Shown: positions 49,992-62,102, counted from the stretch's first letter. The stretch is 64,000 nucleotides of DNA from Aporrectodea caliginosa (GCA_020284085.1 JACEVL010000770.1:835001-899000); one strand, 5' to 3'. Notes: generated by a model from the letters alone, not told the origin. Made by a program: numbers and translations.

Positions 49992-50205
49992 CAGATATTT
50001 ATATAGCGCCCCTTCAAGATTTCTACTCAGAGGCGCTCCCAACTACAGCGCTGACACTGAATCGGAGTTTCACGCCGAAGCGCATGAGAAATTGCGAGTG
50101 AAGGACTTGCCCAGGGTCACTACGCGACGGCTTGAGGTGGATTCGAACCCGCAACCCTCCGGCTGCAAGGCACCGAACATACCCCTACACCACCGTGCCC
50201 CACAC
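49992..50205 (-). mobile_element. tRNA-derived SINE, near complete
   Basis: Highly similar to the copy at 49637-49848. Here the 3' end is CTTGAAGGGGCGCTATATAA and the tail is (GAAT)n, so tails differ between copies. Box A TGGTGTAGGGGTATG and box B GGGTTCGAATCC are intact. Confidence 0.88.
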
Positions 50206-50655
50206 CTTGGTTGACACTTATGGTTGACGTGCACGGGTGTCTGGCACTGTCTGCATGAGGGCGAAGCTCTCTTGGTTGCGTTTATTTTTGGCGCAGTTGC
50301 TTGTTGCCTGTAACGGTGAAAAGCAATAACTGTTCGAGCGTAGGATAGAAGTAAAGAAAGAAATTAATGACGAAAAACAATCGAAATGAGCTGAAATTAT
50401 AGCCTACGAATGCGATCGTAACTCCATATAAGTGGCCAGCTAGACGTCAGCAGGTGCAGATCAGCTCGTAAAAATGGAAGAATTACTGCAATAAATTTTG
50501 TGAGTCGGTATTTTGGCAACTGTTCTGTGTTTCGACAAGTAGCCCTGTGTACACACGTGTCAAGATAAAGTGTGATTATGTTTTCATTGCTCTTCATCCA
50601 GTAAAGACGAATGGGTGAAAGAGGAGTGTTTGTGGTGTATGAGACAAATTGAATG
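50206..50655. other. No gene seen
   Basis: Mixed sequence with short frames only. Confidence 0.5.
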
Positions 50656-50659
50656 TTGA

Positions 50660-50960
50660 TAAGATAAGATAAAAATATTCCTTAATTGACCAATTTATTG
50701 CTATCCGCATTTTGGTGTACAAACATGGTAATAAACATATATCATCAATATTGAACTGATCAGGACAATCAAATGTTATAACATTATACATATAATCCTA
50801 AATCCCATATATCATCCTAATGATGAAAGTTTTCCTCATCATGCCATCTGCCGGAGGGATTGTGCGATTATGGGCCCGTTGGCGCAGGTGGCAGGCGGTG
50901 GCTTTGACCGGCGGGAGCAGGTCATGCAGTGCGTGGCCTTCATCCACCAGGAAGCAGTAA
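50660..50960 (-). mobile_element. Retroposon 3'-end fragment (second family)
   Basis: TATTCCTTAATTGACCAATT, then ATCCGCATTTTGGTGTACAA, with a longer upstream part than the other two copies, including GGCAGGCGGTGGCTTTGACC. Confidence 0.5.
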
Positions 50961-51790
50961 AGAGTCTGGAACCCGCCTTAGCACATAACTGTTCAAAGAA
51001 TGGAGTATCCTCGGGGAGGTCTAATGCAAAGCAAGGTAAAAAAATTAATTAGGGTATTGTCCTATAATAGTTGATCTTAGCACATGTACACTTTAGGTCT
51101 TATAAAAGGTAAGGCAAAATTAGTTAAACTAAGGCATTGTCTTATTACAATAAAACTAAAGTAAGATAAGATACGGTAAGGTAAAGAATAGCTCGTGTAC
51201 TGAACGTCTCTATTTGCATCTCTCTTTTTGCGTCTCTCTTTGGCGGCAGAGGCGTGGTCCTCTCGTCTATAGAAGATCTTTCAGCTGAAGCACTCACTGA
51301 ACAACAGCAACCAGATAACAAGTATATCCATAGTGTAACGTAAAGATAACGATTTATATATTACGCCTCTATGACTGCTGTGGCTTTACGTATACATCAT
51401 TAAGAAACCGTGTACAGGTTTTGAATATAGTCGAGCAGGCAGACAAAGCTCTTGCCTTACTTACTCACAAGCGCTTATCACGCTAGGCTGTTCTTCAATC
51501 AAGCCTATATCATGCTTCATGAATTCCAGACTTCAGGAGCAGGTTTCACTTAATTTCGCCAAAATATGCATATACAACACATAAACCTATACGTACAAGA
51601 ATGCACAGACCTGTCATAGTCAGCTCAATGTTTACCGAAGGATGCGGAGGTTTTTGCATATAATAATAATGTAACTGAACTGTTAATTTATGAACTCTCT
51701 AAGAGCCACATAAGAGCCACGTCAGAGAGACCATCTTCATACCGGCGCTATATCAACTCCTGTCCGCAACAACCTGGCACGATCACACAC
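50961..51790. other. No gene seen
   Basis: AT-rich. Recurring GGTAAGGCAAA and AAGATAAGATACGG words suggest a decayed tandem repeat near 51030-51190. Confidence 0.45.
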
Positions 51791-51792
51791 AC

Positions 51793-51795
51793 ATG

Positions 51796-51872
<77 letters not shown>

Positions 51873-51882
51873 CACACACACG
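51793..51882. repeat. (CA)n microsatellite
   Basis: About 40 dinucleotide units with two short interruptions. Confidence 0.95.
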
Positions 51883-52129
51883 CTGGAAATCGATCTCTGG
51901 ACAACTCCTTTGATACGACCTAACCCTCGTCAATAAGCTTAGCTTTAGAGTAGCGCTTAAGAAATTTTGAGTTTACGATCACGATTACGATGACATAAGA
52001 CAGTTTGATTGGTCAGTTTCGGTGCTAGGTTAAGATCCGTTGGGTTCAAGTCATAGTCTGAGCGAGGAAAGACTTAGTCGAGAGAAACACAGAGTGTGAG
52101 ATGGACGGAGAGAGGCAGACAGAGAGAGA

Positions 52130-53508
52130 GAGAGGGGGAGAGAAGAGAAAGAATGCGAAGAAGAATGCGCAAGAAGAAGAATGCGAAGAAGAAGAACAAG
52201 AATGCGAAGAAGAATGCGAAGAAGAATGCGAAGAAGAATGCGAAGCGAAGAAGAAGAAGAAGAAGAAGAATGCGAAGAAGAAGAAGAATGCGAAGAAGAA
52301 TGCGAAGAAGAATGCGAAGAAGAATGCGAATAAGAATGCGAAGAATGCGAAGAAGAATGCGAAGAATGCGAAGAATGCGAAGAAGAATGCGAAGAAGAAG
52401 CAGAATGCGAAGAATGCGAAGAAGAACGCGAAGAAGAAAGAAGAAGAAGAATGCGAAGAAGAATGCGAAGAAGAAGAAGAAGAAGAAGAATAAGAATGCG
52501 AAGAAGAATGCGAAGAAGAATGCGAAGAAGAAGAAGAATGCGAAGAAGAAGAAGAATGCGAAGAAGAAGAAGAAGAATGCGAAGAAGAATGCGAAGAAGA
52601 AGCAGAATGCGAAGAAGAATGCGAAGAACAACGCGAAGAAGAAGAAGAAGAAGAAGAAGGCGAAGAAGAAGAAGAATGCGAAGAAGAATGCGAAGAAGAA
52701 TGCGAAGAAGAAGAAGAAGAATGCGAAGAAGAAGAAGAATGCGAAGAAGAATGCGAAGAAGAAGAAGAATGCGAAGAAGAATGCGAAGAAGAAGAAGAAT
52801 GCGAAGAAGAAGAAGAATGCGAAGAAGAATGCGAAGAAGAATGCGAAGAAGAAGAAGAATGCGAAGAAGAATGCGAAGAAGAATGCGAAGAAGAAGCAGA
52901 ATGCGAAGAAGAATGCGAAGAAGAACGCGAAGAAGAATGCGAAGAAGAAGAAGAATGCGAAGAAGAATGCGAAGAACGCGAAGAAGAATGCGAAGAAGAA
53001 TGCGAACAAGAATGCGAACAAGAATGCGAAGAAGAAGAAGAATGCGAAGAAGAAGAAGAATGCGAAGAAGAACGCGAAGAAGAATGCGAAGAAGAATGAA
53101 GAAGAAGAAGAAGAATGCGAAGAAGAAGAAGAAGAAGAAGAAGAATGCGAAGAAGAAGAAGAATGCGAAGAAGAATGCGAAGAAGAACGCGAAGAAGAAT
53201 GCGAAGAAGAATGCGAACAAGATAGCGAACAAGAATGCGAAGAAGAAGAAGAATGCGAAGAAGAAGAAGAATGCGAAGAAGAACGCGAAGAAGAATGCGA
53301 AGAAGAAGAAGAAGAAGAAGAATGAAGAAGAAGAATGCGAAGAAGAATGCGAAGAAGAAGAAGAAGAAGAATGCGAAGAAGAAGAAGAATGCGAAGAAGA
53401 AGAAGAATGCGAAGAAGAATGCGAAGAAGAAGAAGAAGAAGAAGAAGAAGAAGAAGAAGAAGAAGAAGAATGCGAAGAAGAAGAAGAATGCGAAGAAGAA
53501 GCAGATGC
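52130..53508. repeat. GAA/TGC satellite-like array, 1.4 kb
   Basis: Units of GAAGAAGAATGC with a varying number of GAA triplets between TGC (rarely CGC) marks. All spacing is in triplets, so every frame on both strands stays open: EEC, KKN and RRM on plus; Phe/Ala, Leu/Arg and Ser/His on minus. A longer order repeats at about 211 bp: the rare GCGAACAAG words occur at 53002 and 53213. Confidence 0.95.
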
Positions 53509-53757
53509 AGAAGACAGACAGACAGAACAGACAGACAGACATATAGACAGATAGACATATAGACAGGTGTATAGACATACACGGAGGCCAGCGACCAGGT
53601 GGCTGGAGCAGTCGCCCGTGGTTTTCCCTGGAGTTGCCTGTCGGCGAATCGTGATATCTGGGCATCAAGGGTGTCTGAATAAGACATTTGCATCCCCCAA
53701 AAGGGCTCTTAAAGCACCCATAAAGGATCCTTCTGATTATTTCGGTTGAAGCGTGGA
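53509..53757. other. Short (GACA)n and unrecognised sequence
   Basis: GACAGACAGA and ATAGACAGAT words at 53512-53575, then unique sequence. Confidence 0.6.
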
Positions 53758-53940
53758 CCAGAGCCGGCTTTAGGTATAATAGGCGATATAGGCGGCTGCC
53801 TATAGAGCGACACTTGTCAAGGGGCGGCAAAATGCATGATGGTCACTTTCGTCAAAAAGAGGTCATTTATGGGTAAGGGGCGGCATTTTTGTCCTTGCCT
53901 ATAGCAGAAAATTGTCAAAGGCCGTCACTGTCGTCGACAG
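53758..53940 (+). mobile_element. hAT-like transposon end fragment
   Basis: Starts CAGAGCCGGCTTTAGG, the typical wording of hAT terminal repeats, followed by GGCGATATAGGCGGCTGCC and two GGGGCGGCA words. The inner part is shared with 38825-39005 in opposite orientation. No matching right end was found. Confidence 0.65.
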
Positions 53941-54008
53941 TACAATTGTAACAACCGCTCAACCTGTCCTTCGTCTGACACGGTGCATGGTTAACTGCAT
54001 GGCATGCA

Positions 54009-54180
54009 CAGTGGCTGATTAGTTCAGCGCTGAGTCTGTAACGCAGAGTGCGGGTTCGATCTACAATGTCACTGCTTCGATACCTTGAGCAAGTCTCTCA
54101 TACACAATTGCTCAGTGCCATCGATTTTTGCTTTGTCATTTTGTAGTGTAGCTTAATAGATACAGAAAGCCTAACTGGTA
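54009..54180 (+). mobile_element. tRNA-derived SINE (other family), 5' part
   Basis: Box A-like GTGGCTGATTAGTTCAGC and box B GGGTTCGATCT at tRNA spacing, followed by CTTGAGCAAGTCTCTCATAC, a wording common in tRNA SINE bodies. Confidence 0.6.
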
Positions 54181-54212
54181 ACCAAGGTAAACAGTGAATT
54201 TCACATGACGCT

Positions 54213-54268
54213 CCGGAATTCGAACCTCGAAAGCTGAAGCGTAAAGCAGAGCCACTAACCACCTGAAC
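54213..54268 (-). mobile_element. tRNA-like SINE head on minus strand
   Basis: The reverse complement has TGGTTAGTGGC (box A-like) and GGTTCGAATTCC (box B) about 33 bases apart. Only the head is visible. It lies between two plus-strand SINE heads. Confidence 0.55.
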
Positions 54269-54338
54269 AGTAAAAAGTTATAGATTCATAATATTCAGTA
54301 TACAACAATCTACTCATATACGTGCTGCACATGAACTT

Positions 54339-54540
54339 GGGGCGCGGTGGTGTAGGGGTATGTTCGGTGCCTTGCAGCCGGAGGGTTGCGGGTTCGAATC
54401 CACCTCAAGCCGTCGCGTAGGGACCCTGGGCAAGACCTTCACTTGCAATTTCTCATGCACTTCGGCGTGAAACTCCGATTCAGTGTCCGCTCTGTAGTCG
54501 GGAGCGCCTCTGATCTTGAAGGGGCGCTATAACAAGTGCT
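54339..54540 (+). mobile_element. tRNA-derived SINE, near complete
   Basis: Starts GGGGCGCGGTGGTGTAGGGG. Box B is GGGTTCGAATCC, the body contains GTAGGGACCCTGGGCAAGAC and the 3' end is CTTGAAGGGGCGCTATAACA. It runs without a gap into the (CATA)n array that follows. Confidence 0.88.
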
Positions 54541-54787
54541 CATACATACATACATACATACATACATACATACATACATACACATACATACATACATACA
54601 TACATACATACATACATACATACATACATACATACATACATACATACATACACATACATACATACATACATACATACATACAACATACGTACATACATAT
54701 ACATACGTACATACATACATACATACATACATACATACATACATACATACATACATTTGTACATACATACATACATACATACATATA
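54541..54787. repeat. (CATA)n microsatellite continuing the SINE tail
   Basis: About 60 units, with CACATA and ACGTACAT variants, starting directly at the 3' end of the SINE. Confidence 0.95.
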
Positions 54788-55257
54788 CATATAAATAGGA
54801 TGCGTAATAGGCAACTGCATACGTGCTTATTTTTGTGTGTATAACTGTATATATATATATATAATATATAATATACACATTATATAGTATATATATATGT
54901 AATTAATGTATACGAATGACTGAAACTGTCGTCTCTGATTTGATTGAGGTTTTTGATATTATTCAGATTCTGTTGTGGGCCAAACACATCGTTCATTCAT
55001 CAGAATTTCCTGCAAATTGATTCATTCCGACAGCTGGGTCCAGGAGTAGGGTAAAACGGATGCAGACAAATGATGGCGAAGTGGCATGGGAGGGCACGGA
55101 TCCAGCCGCATATATTTCCGAAACCTCGGTCGTATATATATACAACGCCCCATGCATATATATATACTGTATATGCGAGCGTGTTTATATATATAGTATG
55201 TATATATTCTTCGTTATAAATTCGTGTCTATATTTATATATACCCTGCATAAATATT
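54788..55257. other. No gene seen; several (AT)n runs
   Basis: AT-rich sequence with scattered TATATA blocks. Confidence 0.6.
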
Positions 55258-55396
55258 ATATGGAGTCTCGTTATACATTATATTCTTAATGCAGTCTAAA
55301 TTAGATTGCAATATTGTAATGTAAATTTATGTATCTTTTTAAAGAAAATTAGCTTCTAAGCAATCAGACAAAATTATCTGAATGTATGTATGTATA
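55258..55396 (+). repeat. About 139-bp repeat, copy 1, followed by (AT)n
   Basis: GGAGTCTCGTTATACATTAT, then TAAATTAGATTGCAATATTG and AGCTTCTAAGCAATCAGACA, nearly identical to 56994-57133. An (AT)n array at 55408-55463 follows. Confidence 0.85.
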
Positions 55397-55402
55397 TATG
55401 TA

Positions 55403-55466
<64 letters not shown>

Positions 55467-55971
55467 TTCGGGCTTTGCTCAAAGATCAGAGTTCAGCCGA
55501 ACTGGCACACAAGCCAACTGTAAAAAGACAATAATGTGGCTAAATGTGGCTGAGTTTAATGACATACTACACGTTTCCAAGGAAGCAGAGTCGTCTCAAG
55601 ACGGACGGCGATTTAAGGTCTTTTGTCACAAGCGAATAGAATTCTCTATCTGTCTGCAGGGTAGGCCTACAGTAAATACGCTCTAATCACGAAACACGCA
55701 TCTATGAGTGTTTGGTTTCCATTTCTTTGAGTGTCCACTCCCGAAAGAAATGTTTTGCTCAATCTGACGATCCGCAGTTACCGTCCATGTGAAATCAAAC
55801 TATACGGCACTGCAACGGACAGTGGACTGGTTATTATTTCAGAAAATACGCTCATCATTTGCATATCAAAAGGAAGCCGCCATGGAGGCGAGTCTGTGTA
55901 TGATCCATTTAGTGCTTCTGAATCATTGCTTCGAGTCATCGACTGCTTACGAACTACGGCACTCAAATCTC

Positions 55972-55973
<2 letters not shown>

Positions 55974-56038
<65 letters not shown>

Positions 56039-56121
56039 TTTTTTTTTTTTGCCCCGAGGTAAACATATCAGGGACTTGAATATTATTATTATATTATTAT
56101 TATTATTACTCGTCGTTATTA

Positions 56122-56200
<79 letters not shown>
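55974..56200. repeat. (ATT)n arrays
   Basis: Two arrays, 55974-56036 and 56082-56200, around a T-run and a short unique piece. Confidence 0.95.
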
Positions 56201-56201
<1 letters not shown>

Positions 56202-56993
56202 ACTCTATCCAGAACGCAGCAATTAGCTGTAAGCCGTGAATTTGTTTTTTTTGTTGCGGCCGTCATTTAACAACAGCAAGAACGAGAACAAACCAGAAAC
56301 AAGGAACTATGAACAATGGCTTTGACAGAAAAGACAACACAAGTCTAAGGAGTTCGCCGAGGACAGTTGTAATGATTAGCTAATTGTGCATGCACTCATG
56401 TTCCTGGATGATCTATGAAGCCTATGCAGAGACTCTCAAACGATTTAAGTAACAACGAGCTGCACAGACAGGAACTTTGTCGATAATGAGTTCGAATTCC
56501 GTCCATTAGCTGCTAGTCCAAGCACACACCCGAGCTTGAGGTTGAGGAAGAGTGATCCTGCACTACCTTGTATAAAATAAATAGTTTCTGTAGCGCCAGT
56601 ATTTACTGAGTTGCACGTTTCGTACGTGACATTTGTTGCTCTCATTAGTGGTCCTTGATTCATGTCGTTCTAATACCTCAGCTATTTAAGCGGAGACTAT
56701 AACTGAGAAGAGCCTTACTTAAGTCGAAGAAAGGAGTCTCTAATGAGGGCGCCGAGAGTCGTCTGCTCTCGGTCAAATGGCTCGATGATTTCCGGCTTTT
56801 CTGTAATCTCTAGATCGATCTATGCTGGGGTGTAGAGGGTGGGCAGTTTTTGGTTTGGAGGAAACTTGGGTGGGGAGGAGGACTCCCCGAGGAGGCTTTT
56901 TTCGCCCGTGGGAGCGCCTGCGGCTGCAGGGTGCGTTCAATAATGACGCTCTTAAGACTTATGACTAGGAACGGAATGCATTGATCAATGTGG
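56201..56993. other. No gene seen
   Basis: Short frames only. A G-rich stretch at 56825-56935 is noted. Confidence 0.5.
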
Positions 56994-57133
56994 TCTGGAG
57001 TCTCGTATACATTATACGATTCTTAATGCAGCCTAAATTAGATTGCAATATTGTCATCACAAATTTATGTATCTTTTTAAAGAAAATTAGCTTCTAAGCA
57101 ATCAGACAAAATTATCTGAATGTATGTATGTAA
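56994..57133 (+). repeat. About 139-bp repeat, copy 2, followed by (TC)n(TA)n(TG)n
   Basis: Matches 55258-55396 with a small number of differences. The following microsatellite (57142-57235) is (TC)n, TATATA and TGTG instead of (AT)n. Confidence 0.85.
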
Positions 57134-57140
57134 ACCTATG

Positions 57141-57209
<69 letters not shown>

Positions 57210-57381
57210 ATATATATATATATGTGTGTGTGTGTTTGCATATATGCAGGTCTGTATTCCTGATTTAATTTGTTATTAGGCTTATTTTTTATGCATCTGT
57301 CTGTAGTTAAGGTAATTAAGGATAAAACAATGTCAGTCTTAGTTATGTCTTATTGAGTATCTATCCTCAATGCTCATAATT

Positions 57382-57461
57382 CATGACAGCGTTTTAAACT
57401 AGCAGTGGTGGTTAACATAATAATATGCTAACCACCACCGTTATTATAAAACGATGTCATG
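57382..57461. repeat. 80-bp imperfect palindrome
   Basis: CATGACAGCGTTTTA at the left and TAAAACGATGTCATG at the right, with GGTGGTTAACATA facing TATGCTAACCACC in the centre. A stem of about 38 bp with a few mismatches and almost no loop. Confidence 0.8.
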
Positions 57462-57469
57462 ATTTGTTC

Positions 57470-59085
57470 TAAGTTACATGTACATGCCCTACTCAGCGGG
57501 ATTAAGACCCCCTTCTGGGCTTCCTTCTTTGGTATCCACTAATTTGATCTGTTCTGATTTAATTTGCTTAGTGCAGCTGCTCTTATCACATTGTTACATT
57601 GGTAACCTACACTGTTACTTTCTATGGTAATCAATAAAGAAATTGATTGATTGACTGATGTATGATTCAAGACACGCAATGTTCCGCCTCAAAAGACTGT
57701 GCATATGATATGTACCCGAGGAACCTGGTTTAATATAGTGGACTTGATGTTCTCGGAACGCCAGTGTCTGCTACAGGCAACCACTATAGGGGCCTACTTT
57801 TAGATTGTTTCAGAGGCTTGGCTATCTGTTTAATTTTTTATTAGTTTTTAATATCGCGCCGATGTCTAACGCACAAAACCGAAAGGGCACTAAAATGTCA
57901 TTATTAAAAATATAAGTCGACTATTTCAGATAAGCCGACTATGGGTCTCAACAAATCGAAAATGGAAAGTCGGGAAGGAAAGTTGAGAATAAACTGAGAA
58001 AAGCGACTTAGCAAAACGAACTGATACCGGGGAAGCGTTCCAAAATCTAGATCCAACGAGGAATTTATAGATAAATCATTAGAGAGTTCCAATAGTAATA
58101 TGTCTAAGTTATCTTACTTACACCAACATCCATGATAATATATGTTGCTATTCTTTATTATCGTCTACCTAACAATAGCATCCCACAAAAGTAGATCTTT
58201 AATGAGGACTGTCTCTTGTACTTGAACCTCCCAATCACCGAGGCTCCCCGACGATTTCCGTCTTTCAGAGCTTCGGATCTTTTGTCGTTGTCATCTTCGG
58301 CTATTCTTCGATGATTCTCCTTTATCACTTCGATAACAAAGCTTTCTTCCAATCTGTAATGTTCAGTCAATCCTTATTATTTCGACTGTCAAACAAGTTT
58401 TAACTCGCAACCGAACTTTGCAAACTCAGAATATAACTTTGGAATCTTCTCTGCGCTTAAGACAATCCAGAGACATCGCAACCGAAACGTTCGTTGGGTT
58501 CTTTCAAAGTTATAGTCTCTTGCAACGATCCAATCGATGGAGAAAATCAACTGGTGCATGCCTCCTGGTTCGAATAGCTGAATAAAACCTCTTTTACACG
58601 TGTTGATCAGGAGTGGATCTTCTAAACTATATGAAACACAACGTTCGCAGCCTCCGACGTTCAGCGTCCAACTAACTTCTTCAATGCACGTTAGTTCATT
58701 GCGGCGAATTTAATTCATCTGAGCAGGCGATATTTCTAGTAGTCTGTTGAGATTTAACTCAACCAATCACAACTTTATACTTCAACAATAAGGAATGCAT
58801 ACAATGCGGGTTTATGGTAGCCGAGGCACCCGGGTTACTCGGGGATTACGGTACCCAAAGATCCGGGCTTAAAAACGTTTGAAACCCGGGTTTGAATCTA
58901 CTAGTCTGACTGTACACAGTTTACAGGAACAAATAGAGATTGCCATGAATGTTTCCATGGAAACTCGGTCCACCTCAAATACAATATACCATTGATCTGG
59001 AAAGGCGTTGAACGTCTATGGTGTCAATGTTGGAGTTCGTTGCCACTTGAAAAAATACCGTCGCTACCATAAAGTTGTTTTTGTT
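57470..59085. other. No gene recognised
   Basis: A minus-strand frame at 58158-58370 (ESFVIEVIKENHRRIAEDDN and following residues) is hydrophilic and could be an exon, but has no domain or splice support. Confidence 0.45.

Positions 59086-59087
<2 letters not shown>

Positions 59088-59132
<45 letters not shown>
59088..59132. repeat. (GTT)n microsatellite
   Basis: About 14 units, with a TTATTG start. Confidence 0.95.
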
Positions 59133-59134
<2 letters not shown>

Positions 59135-59295
59135 CCAGTGAATGTGCTTCAGCCGAGAAGTCTTAATTAGCAGTCGTTTCATATGAGCATAGCCATTATG
59201 CAGAAGACATTGACTCCTAATCAATCGTAATTATCTCACATTACAACGTCTCGCAGGCTTCCGCCACGTGCCAGGAAAAGCCCGTTGAAAGCATC

Positions 59296-59372
59296 TGAAT
59301 GGGTGAATTGGTAGAGGAGCGTTTACCCAGTGATCGATGGTTCACGGGTTCGATTCAGCCGCTGACGACCGA
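59296..59372 (+). mobile_element. tRNA-like sequence, probable SINE head
   Basis: GGGTGAATTGGTAGAGGAGC (box A-like), then ACGGGTTCGATTC (box B) about 45 bases later. It lacks a clear acceptor stem, so I favour a SINE or tRNA pseudogene over a functional tRNA. Confidence 0.5.
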
Positions 59373-59689
59373 GTAACTGATAGACATCTCCTCACGATTC
59401 TGTTTACGCCTGTTTGCTTTCGTCGCTATAGGAGAAGTAATATAAGCGAAAGGCAAACGCACTGTGACCAGCGTGAAAAAAGCTGTCCCCAGCAGAGAAA
59501 TACAATCCATAATGCGCATTTGGGTGCTGCGTACATACGTATTTCCCATGCATTTTCCACCTGATATTACCATTTCCGTATATCACTTCCATCCAATTTC
59601 TTCCAGATAAACTCTTTCTTCTCCTCCTTTATAGATCCTCGCGTTTCGATGTCGTTCGTCTCCAGGTTCTTCTCGCTTCTCTACTCATC

Positions 59690-59872
<183 letters not shown>

Positions 59873-59879
59873 CTGTTTT

Positions 59880-60670
59880 CCAGTTCTTACTGGATTAGCT
59901 CGGAAAAGCATTCTCACGTCTTTCAAGTTAATCTCGTTAATAGCTGCGACTATTTGCCGACAACAGCAGACGCTTTATTCCTCCGCACACCAGGAACGAG
60001 ATCTACGACGCCGAATTACTGCGCAGATAAATCGACTGACACGAAAATAGTCCGTTTATTTACTTATAGAGATTAACGGACGGACGGACGGCTGATAGTT
60101 TGGCGAAATTAGAACCATTTTACAGCTATTTATTTAATCAATTCTCATAATAGATTAATTTAAGAAAATAACGTCAAAGTACTGTTGGATGTCAAGGCGG
60201 ACACTTCCAAACTCACAGGATAATTGACGATGTGAAATGAGTAACGAAAACATTCTGTAGACATACTCGGAAATACTCGAAACGCGAACATACCTTTCTA
60301 GCTTTTCGTAATTACGGCAGCTGTTTGTGCATGTCTTGTAGGCCTACTTGTCTCTGTCTGTACGTTTCTGTATGTTAGCCTGCCTCTGTTCCTCGATATG
60401 TTTGTCAGTACGTTCCTGTCTGCCTGATCGTGTATGTTAAGACCTTTGTGATCTATGTCGTGTTAATGCCTTGTTCAGTCTAGGTGAACCGATTGCAGAC
60501 TCTCGTCTCATCACACTTCTTCCGCTTTTATATCCGATCTCCTCAGCTTCCGATTTCTCTATTTATCGTTCCATGTCCATCTCATTTTCTCGGTCATTAA
60601 CCCGACGTTTTCGATATAAGGCGATCTCTGTCTGCGTGTCTGTAAAAAAAAGTATGCGTCTGTAGGTCAG
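59880..60670. other. No gene seen
   Basis: A (GGAC)-like GGACGGACGGACGG lies at 60076-60090. Otherwise unremarkable. Confidence 0.5.
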
Positions 60671-60673
60671 CCT

Positions 60674-60840
60674 ATGTGTATGTATGTATGTATGTATGTA
60701 TGTATGTATGTATGTATGTATGTATGTATGGATGTAATGTATGTATGTATGTATGTACGTATACATGTATGTATGTATGTATGTAATACTATGTATGTAT
60801 GTATATATGTTTGTATGTTTGTATGTATGTATGTTTGCCT
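60674..60840. repeat. (ATGT)n microsatellite with variants
   Basis: TGTATGTATG units with ATTTGTATG and GGATGTAATG interruptions. Confidence 0.92.
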
Positions 60841-60849
60841 GCCTCTATG

Positions 60850-62100
60850 TCATTAAATTTCTTTTTCCAGGTCTAGGTGAATTTCCTCATAAACGTCTGT
60901 TTGTGTATCTACCCATCTATCTTTCTGTCGGTCTGCATTTCGATCTGGCTATTATTATTACTGTTATTATGCTGTTGTTGTTTTTGTTGTTATTGTTGTA
61001 ACAACGTGGCATTTTCAACGATTCTCCGACTTTGTCAATCTATCTGGCTTCAACCCTTAGACCGGACTGAATTCTTTGCACGCTAACTCTAGAAAATACA
61101 CGCGAGCCGTAATTGATTTTGAACGTAGGATCTGATTAATTAATGACCAGCACTTCAATCTCTGACATAAAATCGTCCACCCGAACGAACGTAAACGTCG
61201 CTATTATGAGCAATATACTCAAAGACATGATCATAATTATAACTGAAGCTGTCAACGGAGTGCACGACGAACGGTAGGCTATACACCTATCACGAACATC
61301 TTTCGCCCTATCGCTGACAATGCATTTCAATCGCCCTTACATCAGTCTTGTTGTCATCGAGACCAAGAGTGCACTCTAGTTCGTTTTTAAAAGGCTTGGT
61401 CTTGGTTTTGAGACCAAAAGTCTTGGTCTTGAGGTTCAAAGTCTTGGTCGTTCGTGCAAGACCAAGGCCAAAACTCGAGTATCGATTCGAACAGGGTCGT
61501 TTTAAGGTTGTTACCGATGCGAAAACGGCCAAGCCTGTTTGCGTCATACGACAAATCTTACAGCCTACTATATTTCTCAAAGTTTATCCTTCCGTTTGTT
61601 TGTCTGTACGCTAAAGGCTCCAAAAGGGAACGGTTTAGCGAATTGAAAAATTTTACAAAACATTAGGCCTATTACGGGCGTGTGTAGATTAGCGCGTCTA
61701 TTTTCAGCTCGCAATTTAATTTAAACGCTGATATTTGGACATTTTAAACTTCGAAATGATGAGGTAGGCTACCTTAATACCAATAACGTTGCCCATTATT
61801 ATTTAGCCTCGCGAGAGCGGCGTGACGTAAGAGAAATTTTGTCCTACGTCACGAGAGACTAAATATGCAAATCAGGCGCAATCGAAATAAAACGCTGGCG
61901 CCGCTCATAAAAATTACGATCGCTATAATGGAACACGACCGAACTTCGTCTACTATTATATTATTTAGCCCGGGGAACAAATAATAGGCCTACATAAGGT
62001 AGAGATAACCTGTGCGGTACTATTTTCAACTCATTATTTACTCTAAATTCCGATATAGCCTACGGACATTTTTAATTTCGACGTGGTCATTTATTCAAGC
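60850..62100. other. No gene recognised; AAGTCTTGGTC repeats at 61395-61460
   Basis: AAAGTCTTGGTC and GAGGTTCAAAGTCTTGGTC recur here and at 63535-63575, suggesting a dispersed repeat. Confidence 0.5.
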
Positions 62101-62102
62101 GC

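Noticed and set aside
49637..50205. tRNA genes
   Set aside because: Box A/B are present but there is no folded acceptor stem, and the sequence continues into a repeated SINE body.
52046..53830. Frames of up to 594 codons (Phe/Ala/Ser/His or Lys/Asn/Arg/Met)
   Set aside because: Produced by a triplet-based GAA/TGC array; every frame is open.
58158..58370. Hydrophilic minus-strand frame as a gene
   Set aside because: Too short, no domain, no clear splice sites.
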